A stretch of DNA of 64,000 nucleotides from Paraburkholderia ginsengiterrae. GTDB lineage: Bacteria; Pseudomonadota; Gammaproteobacteria; Burkholderiales; Burkholderiaceae. The stretch covers positions 186,001 through 250,000 of the forward strand of contig NZ_LXKA01000371.1 in the NCBI RefSeq assembly GCF_001645125.1, in the 5' to 3' direction. Position numbers and translations under genes: made by a program. The notes beneath the pieces were generated by a model. The model saw only the letters and a program-made list of their open reading frames with translations, was not told the origin of the DNA and searched no databases. Shown here one piece after another: positions 17,769 through 25,723 of this stretch (positions are counted from its first letter, which is position 1; each line of letters opens with the position of its first letter).

Positions 17769-19430
17769 TCATGCCGTGTGGGCGGCGGCTTGCCCGTCGT
17801 TGACTGGCTTATTCGCGGCCACGCTCGCGGCTGGGCGAACGTTGCCTGCGGCGGCCAGATGCGTGACCGAAGCGCGTGCAACCAGCGCCGCGCCTTCATC
17901 GGACGTGACCGGCCGGGGGCCCATATTACCGGGGTTTGGCAACGGCGGCGGCGCTTCGTCGGCGATCATGCGAAATGCGAGGCTCATGTCGTCCGCGAGC
18001 GGCCGGTCGTCGCGATAGGTCGGCACGACGCCGCGCACGCGTTGCCGGAGCGTCTCGGTGTGTGGGGCGCGCGGCGCGTCGATACGCTGCAGGTCGTAGG
18101 CTTGCGCCGCCGCCAGCAATTCGATCGCCACGATACGCCCGGCGTTGTCGACGATTTCCAGCGCCTTGATCGCGGCGGGCGTGGCGTGACACAGGTGATC
18201 TTCCTGCAAGCCCGACGTGATGCCGCCGTCGAGACTGGCCGGCAAGGCGAGACGCCGGTTCTGCGCGACCAGCGAGGCCGCCGTGTACTGCGCGATCATG
18301 AAACCGGAACAGGCGCCGCCCGGCTCCGCGAGGAACGCCGGCAAACCGCTGACCAGCGGATTGACGAGGCGGTCGAGGCGCCGCTCGGCCATCGCGGCAA
18401 CCTGGGCGATCGCGGTCGCGAGACTGTCCATGGCCAGCGCGATGGAGGTGCCCACCGCGTGTGCCTGCGAATACACGCGCGGTTCTTCCGGCGTGCCGGC
18501 GACGATCGGGTTATCGGTTATCGAGGCCAGTTCGCGATTGACCACATCGGCGGTCGCCGCCAATACGTCGCGCGCGGCGCCGTGAACGTGCGGAATGGTC
18601 CGCATGCTGAGCGGGTCCTGGGTGCGCTGTCCGACCACCGCGGCCAGAATGCGGCTGCCCGCCAGCGCCGTGCGCATGCGCTCGCCGACCAGATTCAGGC
18701 CCGGCGAAATGCGCAAGGCCAGCGAATCTTCGTCGAAAGCCGCGAGCTGGCCACGCAGATTCTCGAAGCTCATCGCGGCAACCATATCGGTCCAGTCGAG
18801 CAGGCGTTCGGAACGCGCCAACGCAAGAGCGGCGAGACCGGTCACGCACGGCGTGCCATTGACGAGGCTCAGCCCCTCCTTGGCTTCGAGCACCAGCGGT
18901 TCGAGCCCGAGCCGCTGCAACGCGTCGCGCCCCTTGAGCCGCTCGCCACGATAGCGCGCATAACCCTCGCCGATGCAGACTAGCGAGATATGCGCCATAT
19001 GGCTCAGATAACCGACCGAGCCGAATGCCGGCACTTCCGGCAAACAGTCCGCGTTGAGCAAGGCCACAAGACGGTCCGCGACTTCGAGGCGAACACCCGA
19101 GTGACCGTGCGCGAAATTGTTGACGGCCGCGGCCATGATTGCGCGCGTTTCGGCGACACCGAGGGGCACGCCGACGCCCACCGCGTGGCTCAACAGAATG
19201 TTGCGCGACAACGCGCGCTGTTCGGCCGGGGAGACGACCACGTCGCACAGCGCGCCGACGCCGGTATTCACGCCATACGCGCGAATGCCGCGCTCGACGA
19301 TCTGTTCGACCAGCACACGCGCCGCCGCAATGCGTGCGCGCGCGTCGGCGGAAAGCTCGAGCGGCTCGCCGGCGGCGACCGCCGCCACCTGGGCCCAGTC
19401 GAGAGGACGGTTGGAACGGATCACGGCCAT
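17769..19430 (-). CDS. Histidine/aromatic amino-acid lyase family protein lacking the MIO triad
   Basis: A 553-residue member of the HAL/PAL superfamily. Family landmarks are YGVNTG (52-57), N76 and SHAVG (81-85), GSVG (137-140), LVNGT (189-193) and QDPLSMR (271-277). Active HAL/PAL enzymes have Ala-Ser-Gly after GSVG, which cyclises to the MIO electrophile. Here GSVG runs straight into YLSHMAH, a clean in-frame loss of three residues. The residue equal to HutH Tyr280 is L274 and that equal to Glu414 appears to be Q390, while R277 is kept. A Pro/Ala-rich tail of about 50 residues follows. It is unlikely to be an ordinary histidase; MIO-independent relatives such as ergothionase are known. It shares an operon with an ABC importer (38 bp upstream) and a HutC-type gene. 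Confidence 0.85.
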   Translation of the reverse strand: MAVIRSNRPLDWAQVAAVAAGEPLELSADARARIAAARVLVEQIVERGIRAYGVNTGVGALCDVVVSPAEQRALSRNILLSHAVGVGVPLGVAETRAIMAAAVNNFAHGHSGVRLEVADRLVALLNADCLPEVPAFGSVGYLSHMAHISLVCIGEGYARYRGERLKGRDALQRLGLEPLVLEAKEGLSLVNGTPCVTGLAALALARSERLLDWTDMVAAMSFENLRGQLAAFDEDSLALRISPGLNLVGERMRTALAGSRILAAVVGQRTQDPLSMRTIPHVHGAARDVLAATADVVNRELASITDNPIVAGTPEEPRVYSQAHAVGTSIALAMDSLATAIAQVAAMAERRLDRLVNPLVSGLPAFLAEPGGACSGFMIAQYTAASLVAQNRRLALPASLDGGITSGLQEDHLCHATPAAIKALEIVDNAGRIVAIELLAAAQAYDLQRIDAPRAPHTETLRQRVRGVVPTYRDDRPLADDMSLAFRMIADEAPPPLPNPGNMGPRPVTSDEGAALVARASVTHLAAAGNVRPAASVAANKPVNDGQAAAHTA

Positions 19431-19468
19431 GTTAGCGCTCTTCTCTGTAAAGTACCTGGGATGACTGA

Positions 19469-20260
19469 TCAGTTGGTCGTGCGGTCCTGGTGGCTCGACA
19501 CGAACTGGCGGAAACGATCCGACTTGCATTCGACGAACACCTCGTCGGGCGTGCCGTCGGCTTCCACCTGCCCCTGGTGCAGGAACATCACGCGATTCGA
19601 CACATGGCGCGCGAAACCCATCTCGTGCGTGACGACCAGCATGGTGCGGCCTTCTTCGGCGAGCGAGCGCATCACGCGCAGCACTTCGCCCACCAGTTCG
19701 GGATCGAGCGCCGAGGTCGGCTCGTCGAACAGCATGACTTTCGGATGCATGGCGAGCGCGCGCGCAATCGCCACGCGTTGCTGCTGGCCGCCCGACAGAT
19801 GCGCCGGATAGTGGCCGCGCTTTTCCGCCAGACCGACTTTCGCCAGCAGCGCTTCGGCCTCTTCGATCGACTCGGCGCGGCTGCGTTTTTGCACGCGCAT
19901 TGGCCCTTCGATCAGGTTTTCCAGCACCGTCATGTGCGACCAGAGATTGAAGTTCTGGAACACCATGCCGAGTTGCGAGCGGACCCGGTCCACCTGGCGG
20001 CGATCGCTCGGTTGCAGCTTGCCGTCGCCGCGGCGCTTCATTTTCAGCTCTTCGCCGCCGAGCGCGACCGAGCCGTCATCCGGCGTTTCAAGCAGGTTCA
20101 GGCAGCGCAGGAACGTGCTTTTGCCCGACCCGCTCGCGCCGAGAATCGAGATCACGTCGCCTTGATGAGCATCGAGCGAAATGCCCTTGAGCACGTGATG
20201 TTCGCCAAACGATTTGTGAATGTTCTTGACCGACAGTGCAACGGGAGCCGTAGCGTTCAT
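19469..20260 (-). CDS. Amino-acid ABC transporter ATP-binding protein (HisP family)
   Basis: Cytoplasmic ATPase of 263 residues. Walker [11 protein letters not shown]-loop [12 protein letters not shown], signature [15 protein letters not shown], Walker [13 protein letters not shown] and VVTHEMGFA are all present. The ATG at 20260 has GGAGA at ideal spacing; an ATG six codons earlier (20278) has none. It is a close paralogue of the ATPase at 15116 and belongs to the second, leftward cluster between the permease and lyase genes. Confidence 0.93.
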   Translation of the reverse strand: MNATAPVALSVKNIHKSFGEHHVLKGISLDAHQGDVISILGASGSGKSTFLRCLNLLETPDDGSVALGGEELKMKRRGDGKLQPSDRRQVDRVRSQLGMVFQNFNLWSHMTVLENLIEGPMRVQKRSRAESIEEAEALLAKVGLAEKRGHYPAHLSGGQQQRVAIARALAMHPKVMLFDEPTSALDPELVGEVLRVMRSLAEEGRTMLVVTHEMGFARHVSNRVMFLHQGQVEADGTPDEVFVECKSDRFRQFVSSHQDRTTN

Positions 20261-20295
20261 GAGATTCTCCAGATTCATCCAGATGGGGCGGCCGT

Positions 20296-21051
20296 TCAGG
20301 GCGTGGCGCGGCGTGCTTCGGTAGTCGGCGACACCGGGCGGCTTGCCGGGGCCGTGGCGGGCGCTGCGCGCAGATGGCGTGACAGGCGCGTTTCGAGCAT
20401 GCCGAGCAGCCGCACGATGACGAAATTCAGGAACAGGTAGATCAGCGCGGCGCAGATGAACACTTCCGTCGTGCGATAGGTCTGCTGGATGATCTGCTGC
20501 GCAACACCGGTCACTTCCCACACGGTGACGAGACTCGCGAGCGCTGTCGATTTGACGAGCAGCACGGCTTCAGTCGAATACGCCGGCAGGCACTGACGCA
20601 ATGCGATCGGACCGATCACACGGCGCAGCAGCGCGAAGCCCGACAGCCCGATCGAATACCCTGCTTCGATCTGGCCGACCGGCACCGCCATCAAGCCGCC
20701 GCGAATGATCTCAGCGGTATATCCCGCCGTGCACAGCGCGAGCGACAGCACCGCGCACATGTAGGGTTCGCGCAGCACCGGCCACAGGAAGCTCTCGCGG
20801 ATTACGCCGAACTGGCCCATGCCGTAGTACACCAGGAACATCTGGATCAGCAGCGGCGAGCCGCGGAACACGAGAATATAGGCACGCGCAAAGCGGTTCG
20901 GCAGCCAGTGCGGCGACACCCGCATCGTGACGATCACGAGCGAGAGCAAGCCGCCGAGAATCAGTGAACAGAAGAACAGCCCGAGCGTGGTCGGCACGGC
21001 CGCGAGCAGCTGCTTGAGCGTGTCGAACAGAAAATCGAAGTCGAAGTTCAT
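20296..21051 (-). CDS. Amino-acid ABC transporter permease (HisM family)
   Basis: Inner-membrane permease of 251 residues: about five helices, the segment [20 protein letters not shown] and a coupling loop [22 protein letters not shown]. The C-terminus has an Ala/Pro-rich cytoplasmic tail. The ATG at 21051 lacks a clear ribosome site but lies 10 bp after the stop of the preceding permease, so translation is probably coupled. An ATG eight codons earlier would overlap that stop. Confidence 0.9.
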   Translation of the reverse strand: MNFDFDFLFDTLKQLLAAVPTTLGLFFCSLILGGLLSLVIVTMRVSPHWLPNRFARAYILVFRGSPLLIQMFLVYYGMGQFGVIRESFLWPVLREPYMCAVLSLALCTAGYTAEIIRGGLMAVPVGQIEAGYSIGLSGFALLRRVIGPIALRQCLPAYSTEAVLLVKSTALASLVTVWEVTGVAQQIIQQTYRTTEVFICAALIYLFLNFVIVRLLGMLETRLSRHLRAAPATAPASRPVSPTTEARRATP

Positions 21052-21061
21052 GATAGCCGCG

Positions 21062-21784
21062 TCAGTTGCGCGCAAAGTTGCGCTTGAAGGACCGGCCCAC
21101 GCGCGCTTCGGCGCGGTTGAAGACCCGGTTCGAGATGCTGGTCATGACCAGATAGAGCGCCCCGCCCACCACGAAGAACGTGAAGTACTGGTGCGTGGAA
21201 CCCGCCGCCACCTGGCTTGCGCGCAGCAATTCGGCGAGCCCCGTGACGGAGATCAGCGCCGAATCCTTCAGGCTCAATTGCCAGACGTTGCCGATGCCGG
21301 GCAACGCAAAACGCAGCACTTGCGGAATCAGGATTCGGCGCGCCATGGTCAGGGTCGGCATGCCGATCGAGCGCGCGGCCTCGAGTTCGCCGCGCGACAC
21401 CGCGAGCACCGCTGCACGGTACACCTCGGCCTGATACGCGCCGGAGATCATGCCGACCGCGAGCGCACCGATCACGAACGGCGGCACGCCGACAAAACCT
21501 TCCGCGCCGAACCATTGGCCGACGGTGGTCACGAGCGTGGAGCCGCCGAAGTAAAACAGATAGATGACGAGCAACTCGGGCACGCCGCGAAATACCGTGG
21601 TGTAGATGTCGCCGATCACGCGCAGCGTGCGATACCGCGACAGTTTGGCCGCCGCGATCAGCGCGCCGAACACGGCGCCGACCGCGAGCGCCGCCAGCGT
21701 CAGCACAACGGTCATCAATGCCGCGAGCAGCAGCACGCCGCCCCAGCCTTCCGGCCCGAAGCCGAGCATCTCTATCAGAGCCAT
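21062..21784 (-). CDS. Amino-acid ABC transporter permease (HisQ family)
   Basis: Inner-membrane permease of 240 residues. Family features are DIYTTVFRGVPELLVIYLFYFGG and the coupling loop ELEAARSIGMPTLTMARRILIPQ. GAGGG precedes the ATG. It lies 90 bp after the binding-protein gene and 10 bp before the second permease, within the six-gene leftward operon. Confidence 0.9.
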   Translation of the reverse strand: MALIEMLGFGPEGWGGVLLLAALMTVVLTLAALAVGAVFGALIAAAKLSRYRTLRVIGDIYTTVFRGVPELLVIYLFYFGGSTLVTTVGQWFGAEGFVGVPPFVIGALAVGMISGAYQAEVYRAAVLAVSRGELEAARSIGMPTLTMARRILIPQVLRFALPGIGNVWQLSLKDSALISVTGLAELLRASQVAAGSTHQYFTFFVVGGALYLVMTSISNRVFNRAEARVGRSFKRNFARN

Positions 21785-21874
21785 TTCATCCCTCTCATGC
21801 AGTACGGCGGATCAAACCAGCCGGCACGCCCGCCGTTGCGGCGCACATGCCGGCCTCTGCGAACGCTTGACGCA

Positions 21875-22735
21875 TCAAGGCGTCACGTCGGTCTTGAACC
21901 ACTTGTTGGAGAGCTTCTTGACGGTGCCGTCGGCGAGCGCCGCGGTGATCGCGGTATCGAACTTCGCTTTCAGATCGGCGTCCTGCTTGCGGAACGCCAG
22001 GCCTTCGCCCGGTCCCCAGATCGGACCGCCAATCTTCGGGCCGGCCATGACGATCGAGGCGGTTTCCTTCTTGTCGATGTTGGCGGCGTAATAGGTCACG
22101 TCGTCGAACGAGGCATCGATGCGGCCGTTGGCCAGGTCCAGATCGCGCTCCGGCGAAGTCTTGTACACGCGGATCGTGGCGATGTCCTTGAAGCCGTCAT
22201 TGATGAACTTGGTGTAGACCGTGCCGGACTGAATGCCGATGGTCTTGCCCTTCAACTGCTTGCGCAGTGCATCGACGGTCGGCTGATCGGCCTTGGGGTC
22301 GCCTGACAGCTTGACGACGCTCGCGCCCGGCGCCGCCTTGGGCAGCACCTTCGCGTCGGACACGGCGAACGTGGCCGGCGTGGCCGCGTACGGCTTCGAA
22401 AACGCGATGATCTTTTCACGCTCCGGCGTGATCGAGATCGCATCCATCAGGACATCGAATTTGCCGGCTTGCAGACCGGGAATCATGCCGTCCCAGTCCT
22501 GCGCGACGAGGTTGCATTGCAGCTTGATGCGCTCGCACAGGTTCGCGACCAGTTCAGGTTCGAAGCCGCCCAGCTTGCCGCCCGGCAACGTCAGATTCCA
22601 CGGGGCGTAACCGCCTTCGAGCGCGATCGTCACCGTCTTCCAGTCTTTGGCCTGCGCCGGTACTGCGAAAATGGCCGCGGCGCCGAGAACGGCGCCGATC
22701 AATGCTTGTGCTGCCGTCGTGCGCTTCACTTTCAC
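21875..22735 (-). CDS. Amino-acid-type ABC substrate-binding protein, second cluster
   Basis: Periplasmic SBP_bac_3 protein of 286 residues with a Sec signal (cut after VPAQA, about 29). The mature protein shows the family order IALEGGYAPWNLT, GGFEPELVANLCERI, DWDGMIPGLQAGKFDVLMDAISITPER. It ends with LADGTVKKLSNKWFKTDVTP. AGGAG precedes the ATG. First gene of the lyase/HutC operon, so its ligand is probably the lyase substrate. Basic-amino-acid and opine binders are the nearest recognisable types. Confidence 0.9.
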   Translation of the reverse strand: MKVKRTTAAQALIGAVLGAAAIFAVPAQAKDWKTVTIALEGGYAPWNLTLPGGKLGGFEPELVANLCERIKLQCNLVAQDWDGMIPGLQAGKFDVLMDAISITPEREKIIAFSKPYAATPATFAVSDAKVLPKAAPGASVVKLSGDPKADQPTVDALRKQLKGKTIGIQSGTVYTKFINDGFKDIATIRVYKTSPERDLDLANGRIDASFDDVTYYAANIDKKETASIVMAGPKIGGPIWGPGEGLAFRKQDADLKAKFDTAITAALADGTVKKLSNKWFKTDVTP

Positions 22736-22792
22736 GTCGAAACTCCTTTGATTGAGAGACCTGCCGAGCTGAGTGTTGAATCGTCGCTAAAT

Positions 22793-22804
22793 TTGTATAG
22801 ACAA
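22793..22804. promoter_or_regulatory. TTGTATAGACAA, HutC-type operator candidate
   Basis: TTGTATAGACAA is an inverted repeat (TTGT/ACAA with TATAGA centre) 58 bases upstream of the binding-protein start at 22735. It resembles HutC-family operators and probably serves the HutC-type protein encoded at the end of this operon. Confidence 0.6.
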
Positions 22805-22965
22805 GTCTGCATCAGTCAATAAGACGTCGCAAGAGGATTTATCAAAAATCGCCCGGAATACCGGGTAAGCCCCTAGACAATCCCGTCCGGCATGGCTTTC
22901 CGGGGAGCTCTTAATGCGTGGGGGTGAGATGGAACGAGCCGCCGCGTGCACCAGCGTGGCTCGTT

Positions 22966-22977
22966 TTGTCTAGACAT
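22966..22977. promoter_or_regulatory. TTGTCTAGACAT, second HutC-type operator candidate
   Basis: TGTCTAGACA at 22967-22976 is a perfect palindrome of the same pattern as the site at 22793, 173 bases farther upstream. Two sites could support looping or separate promoters. The 286-bp region 22736-23021 holds no gene. Confidence 0.5.
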
Positions 22978-23021
22978 GTTGGTGCACACAGCGACCCGCG
23001 GCAATGGCGCGCAGGTGCGTC

Positions 23022-23702
23022 CTACCAGATGAACGGCACGAAGCGGTAGCGCACGCGTGCCATGTAGTCGGTGTAACCGTCGAGTTGCGCGGCCAGCAGA
23101 CGCTCTTCGCGTATCGCGCGCCAACCCATGCCGGCCACCAGGACCGGCACGACGGCGAGCCCCCACCATGACCCGAGCAGCAACGGCGTGCCGACAAACA
23201 GCAGCAGCGCCGCGGCATACATGGGGTGGCGCACGTGCGCGTAAAGACCGGTGTCGATCACCTTATGACCGCGGCTCGCCTGGATCTTCACGACCGGCGC
23301 GGCATAACTATTGGCCTGGAAGACGAAGCGGCACATGAAGATGCAAAGAAACACACAAACCGAGCCGAGGCTGACAAGCGCCACTGGCAGCGGCGCGGAC
23401 CAGTGAAAGCGCATCGCGTCGAATGCCATCAGGATCAGCCAGCCGCACCACGCCACCGCGACGCTAATCATGAAGATGCGGTCCCAGCGGCTTTGCTGTT
23501 GCTGCACGAGCGGTGACAAGCGCTCGGCCAGCAATGCGGGATCATGGCGCGCGAGCCACAGCCCCACCCACAGAGTCAGCACGCCCAGTTCGATCACATA
23601 CCACCACGCCGCCGGCCATGCGAGCGTGCCCGCCGCGCCGAACAGCAGCGCGCTCATGCACACCAGCCAGACCACCGTTTGAAAGACGAGGCGCGTGACC
23701 AT
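23022..23702 (-). CDS. Isoprenylcysteine carboxyl methyltransferase (ICMT)-like membrane protein
   Basis: Integral membrane protein of 226 residues with five to six helices. The C-terminal half carries the family signature RHPMYAAALLL followed about 40 residues later by REERLLAAQL, the pattern that binds S-adenosylmethionine in ICMT/PEMT-like methyltransferases. Bacterial members methylate unknown, probably lipid or small-molecule, substrates. It is followed 11 bp upstream by the arylamine acetyltransferase gene on the same strand, so the two may be co-transcribed. Confidence 0.8.
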   Translation of the reverse strand: MVTRLVFQTVVWLVCMSALLFGAAGTLAWPAAWWYVIELGVLTLWVGLWLARHDPALLAERLSPLVQQQQSRWDRIFMISVAVAWCGWLILMAFDAMRFHWSAPLPVALVSLGSVCVFLCIFMCRFVFQANSYAAPVVKIQASRGHKVIDTGLYAHVRHPMYAAALLLFVGTPLLLGSWWGLAVVPVLVAGMGWRAIREERLLAAQLDGYTDYMARVRYRFVPFIW

Positions 23703-23713
23703 GGCGTTACCTG

Positions 23714-24550
23714 CTATGCCGCGTTCGCCGGCGTGCGCACACGCTCGAAAATCGCGGCAATGTCGATATCGCCGGTATTCAGGCCGAATCGATCACGCAG
23801 ACACGCCGCGAGTTCGCCCGCGCTGCACAGTCGTTGCGTGCCGATGATCTCGCCGTCCGCGGCGCGCTCGTTCAACTGGTCGTTGAGCAGCGTGAGGCGC
23901 GCTTCGGGCAGTACGCGGCTCACAATCAGGTTGCTGGCGAAAATCGCCTCCGGCGAGGTGGACGTGTACCAGTTCGAGGTTTCATAGTCGATCCACTCGA
24001 CCGGATGCAGATCGAACCGGTAGACGCGCGCCCAGCTTTCATCGCGCGCCTGTACTTCGAGACACAGCGCGCCACGCGATGCGTCGGCGAGACGGAACGT
24101 GCCGAGCGCAGTGGGCTGAGCCAGACCCGCCGACAGGCGCAGTGGTGCGGTCAGCGTCACGCTGCCGAAGCCGACGTCGGCGATCCACGCCTCGTTGTCG
24201 AGGTCGATGCGCAGGACCATATGCGTGCGCGGCGGCATGGCGTCCGAGTCGCGGCCCCACAGCACGCGCGCGAGCAAAGGCGTGACCTTGAATCCCAACT
24301 GCATCAGCACGTTCGCAAACAGCGCGTTCTGTTCGAAGCAATAGCCGCCGCGGTGCTCGGCGACGAGTTTGCGCTCGACCGATTCGAGGTCCAGTTTGAC
24401 GGGCCGCCGCGTGAGCGGGTTCAGGTTCTCGAACGGGATGGCCCGCGGGTGCAAGCCGTGAAGCACCCGCAGAACCTCCAGCGAGGCCGCGCGCGGGCCT
24501 TCGTAACCCATGCGGGAGAAGTAGTTGTCCAGATTCACGGTGTATGACAT
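23714..24550 (-). CDS. nat: Arylamine N-acetyltransferase
   Basis: Cytoplasmic acetyl-CoA-dependent transferase of 278 residues, the usual bacterial NAT length. The catalytic triad is C71 (RGGYCFEQN), H110 (RTHMVLRI) and D125 (IADVGFG). The N-terminus has the expected YFSRMGYEGPR and IPFENLNPL motifs. It acetylates aromatic amines, hydrazines or endogenous substrates. It is probably transcribed with the ICMT-like gene 11 bp downstream. Confidence 0.95.
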   Translation of the reverse strand: MSYTVNLDNYFSRMGYEGPRAASLEVLRVLHGLHPRAIPFENLNPLTRRPVKLDLESVERKLVAEHRGGYCFEQNALFANVLMQLGFKVTPLLARVLWGRDSDAMPPRTHMVLRIDLDNEAWIADVGFGSVTLTAPLRLSAGLAQPTALGTFRLADASRGALCLEVQARDESWARVYRFDLHPVEWIDYETSNWYTSTSPEAIFASNLIVSRVLPEARLTLLNDQLNERAADGEIIGTQRLCSAGELAACLRDRFGLNTGDIDIAAIFERVRTPANAA

Positions 24551-24694
24551 CGACAGGGTTCCGATAGGGTTTTGGGCGCGGCACGCCGATGGACTGCACG
24601 CGGCCGCGCGGTGTCAGAAAACGATCATAGCCGCTTTTCCCGCCTGCTCGCGACGGTGTCTTTCACCTGTTTCCGTAGTCATCCACTATGGGTT

Positions 24695-25387
24695 TCACTG
24701 ACCGCCCTTCAATGCCGAGGTCGCGATCGACGGCACGCTAATGCCATGACTCGACGCGTACTGCACCGCCGAGCTCAGCGTCGACATCAGCGATTGCAAC
24801 TGGCCCGGCGCCGATTGCGCGATGTATGCCGCAGCCTGCGCCGTCTGCGGATTCGCGCCGGACTGCAGCAGCGACGACGGACTCATCTGACCGATGCTGC
24901 CCAGCCCCGACTGCAAGCTCGAATACTGACTCACGCCTTTACCCAGCGACGACAGCCCCTCGGTGAACGCCTGCTTGTTGACTGGCGTGGCCGACGCGCC
25001 GCCGCTCGCGCCGTTTGCGAAGGCCTGGGTCAGCGATTGCGAGAGCGACTGCTGCGTGTTGCCCGCCTGCGTCAGTTGACTCACCGAGGGCGTCCCACCG
25101 CTCAGCAATCCGGCCGCCTGTTGCGCCTGTCCTGCGGCGCTGCTCATTCCCATGGCGGACGCAAGCGCCGACTGCCCGCTCAACACCTGCTGGTTCGCGC
25201 CGACATAGGTCTGCAGCAATTGCGACATGCCGCCCGATGACGTTGCCGCGCCGGCACCCGCTGAGCTGTCACCGCCTATGCCGAACTGTTTGAGGTTCAA
25301 CTGTGCATTCGATACGCCGCTCATCATCAAACCGCCGCTCGCCAGCAATGAAATCAGCAGGCTGCGTTTGCTCCAATGTTTGTTCAT
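24695..25387 (-). CDS. Exported Ala/Gln/Ser-rich protein of unknown function
   Basis: A 230-residue protein I do not recognise with confidence. It begins with a Sec signal peptide (MNKHWSKRSLLISLLASGG, cut near VSNAQ). The mature part is low in complexity, rich in Gln, Ser, Ala and Gly, with recurring QSG, SGG and SQ segments and probably amphipathic helices. The final stretch SHGISVPSIATSAL is the least repetitive. It vaguely resembles DUF2501 (YjjA-like) exported proteins. ATG 25387 has AGGAGAG upstream. It is divergent from the iron operon across a 336-bp gap. Confidence 0.6.
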   Translation of the reverse strand: MNKHWSKRSLLISLLASGGLMMSGVSNAQLNLKQFGIGGDSSAGAGAATSSGGMSQLLQTYVGANQQVLSGQSALASAMGMSSAAGQAQQAAGLLSGGTPSVSQLTQAGNTQQSLSQSLTQAFANGASGGASATPVNKQAFTEGLSSLGKGVSQYSSLQSGLGSIGQMSPSSLLQSGANPQTAQAAAYIAQSAPGQLQSLMSTLSSAVQYASSHGISVPSIATSALKGGQ

Positions 25388-25565
25388 CTCACTCTCCTGA
25401 ATTGGCGTTCCGAGGGACTCGTGCGGATTCGACACCCCGTTCCGGAAGGCGTTCGATAAGACCACAACCATACAATTTAATTACGTCAATATTATTTTTA
25501 ATTTACACACAAATGCCTTTTAGCTGGGGGCCGTAAAAATTAGAATTACATCGCAGTAATATTGA

Positions 25566-25580
25566 TGCGAATCGTTCTCA
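25566..25580. promoter_or_regulatory. Fur-box-like site before the iron operon
   Basis: TGCGAATCGTTCTCA matches the Fur 7-1-7 consensus TGATAATnATTATCA at 10 of 14 defined positions. It lies 144 bases upstream of the porin start, in an AT-rich region (about 25450-25560) that stands out from the GC-rich background. The six downstream genes include a Dyp peroxidase and ferric ABC transporter, which supports iron control. Confidence 0.65.
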
Positions 25581-25723
25581 TTTGTGTTGACGCAATTATT
25601 CCGCATGCGTACGATCTCGCCATGTGCTGCATCTGGCGTCGCGAACCGATGCGGCAAATAGCGGAAAGGCGGCGACGCTCCGCGATGACTCAAACAGTCG
25701 ATACAACACCAACAAGGATTTCG

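Noticed and set aside
18995-19015. Missing MIO triad as a sequencing or frameshift error
   Set aside because: The loss is exactly three codons, the frame stays open for 553 residues and neighbouring catalytic positions also differ, so it looks like real divergence.
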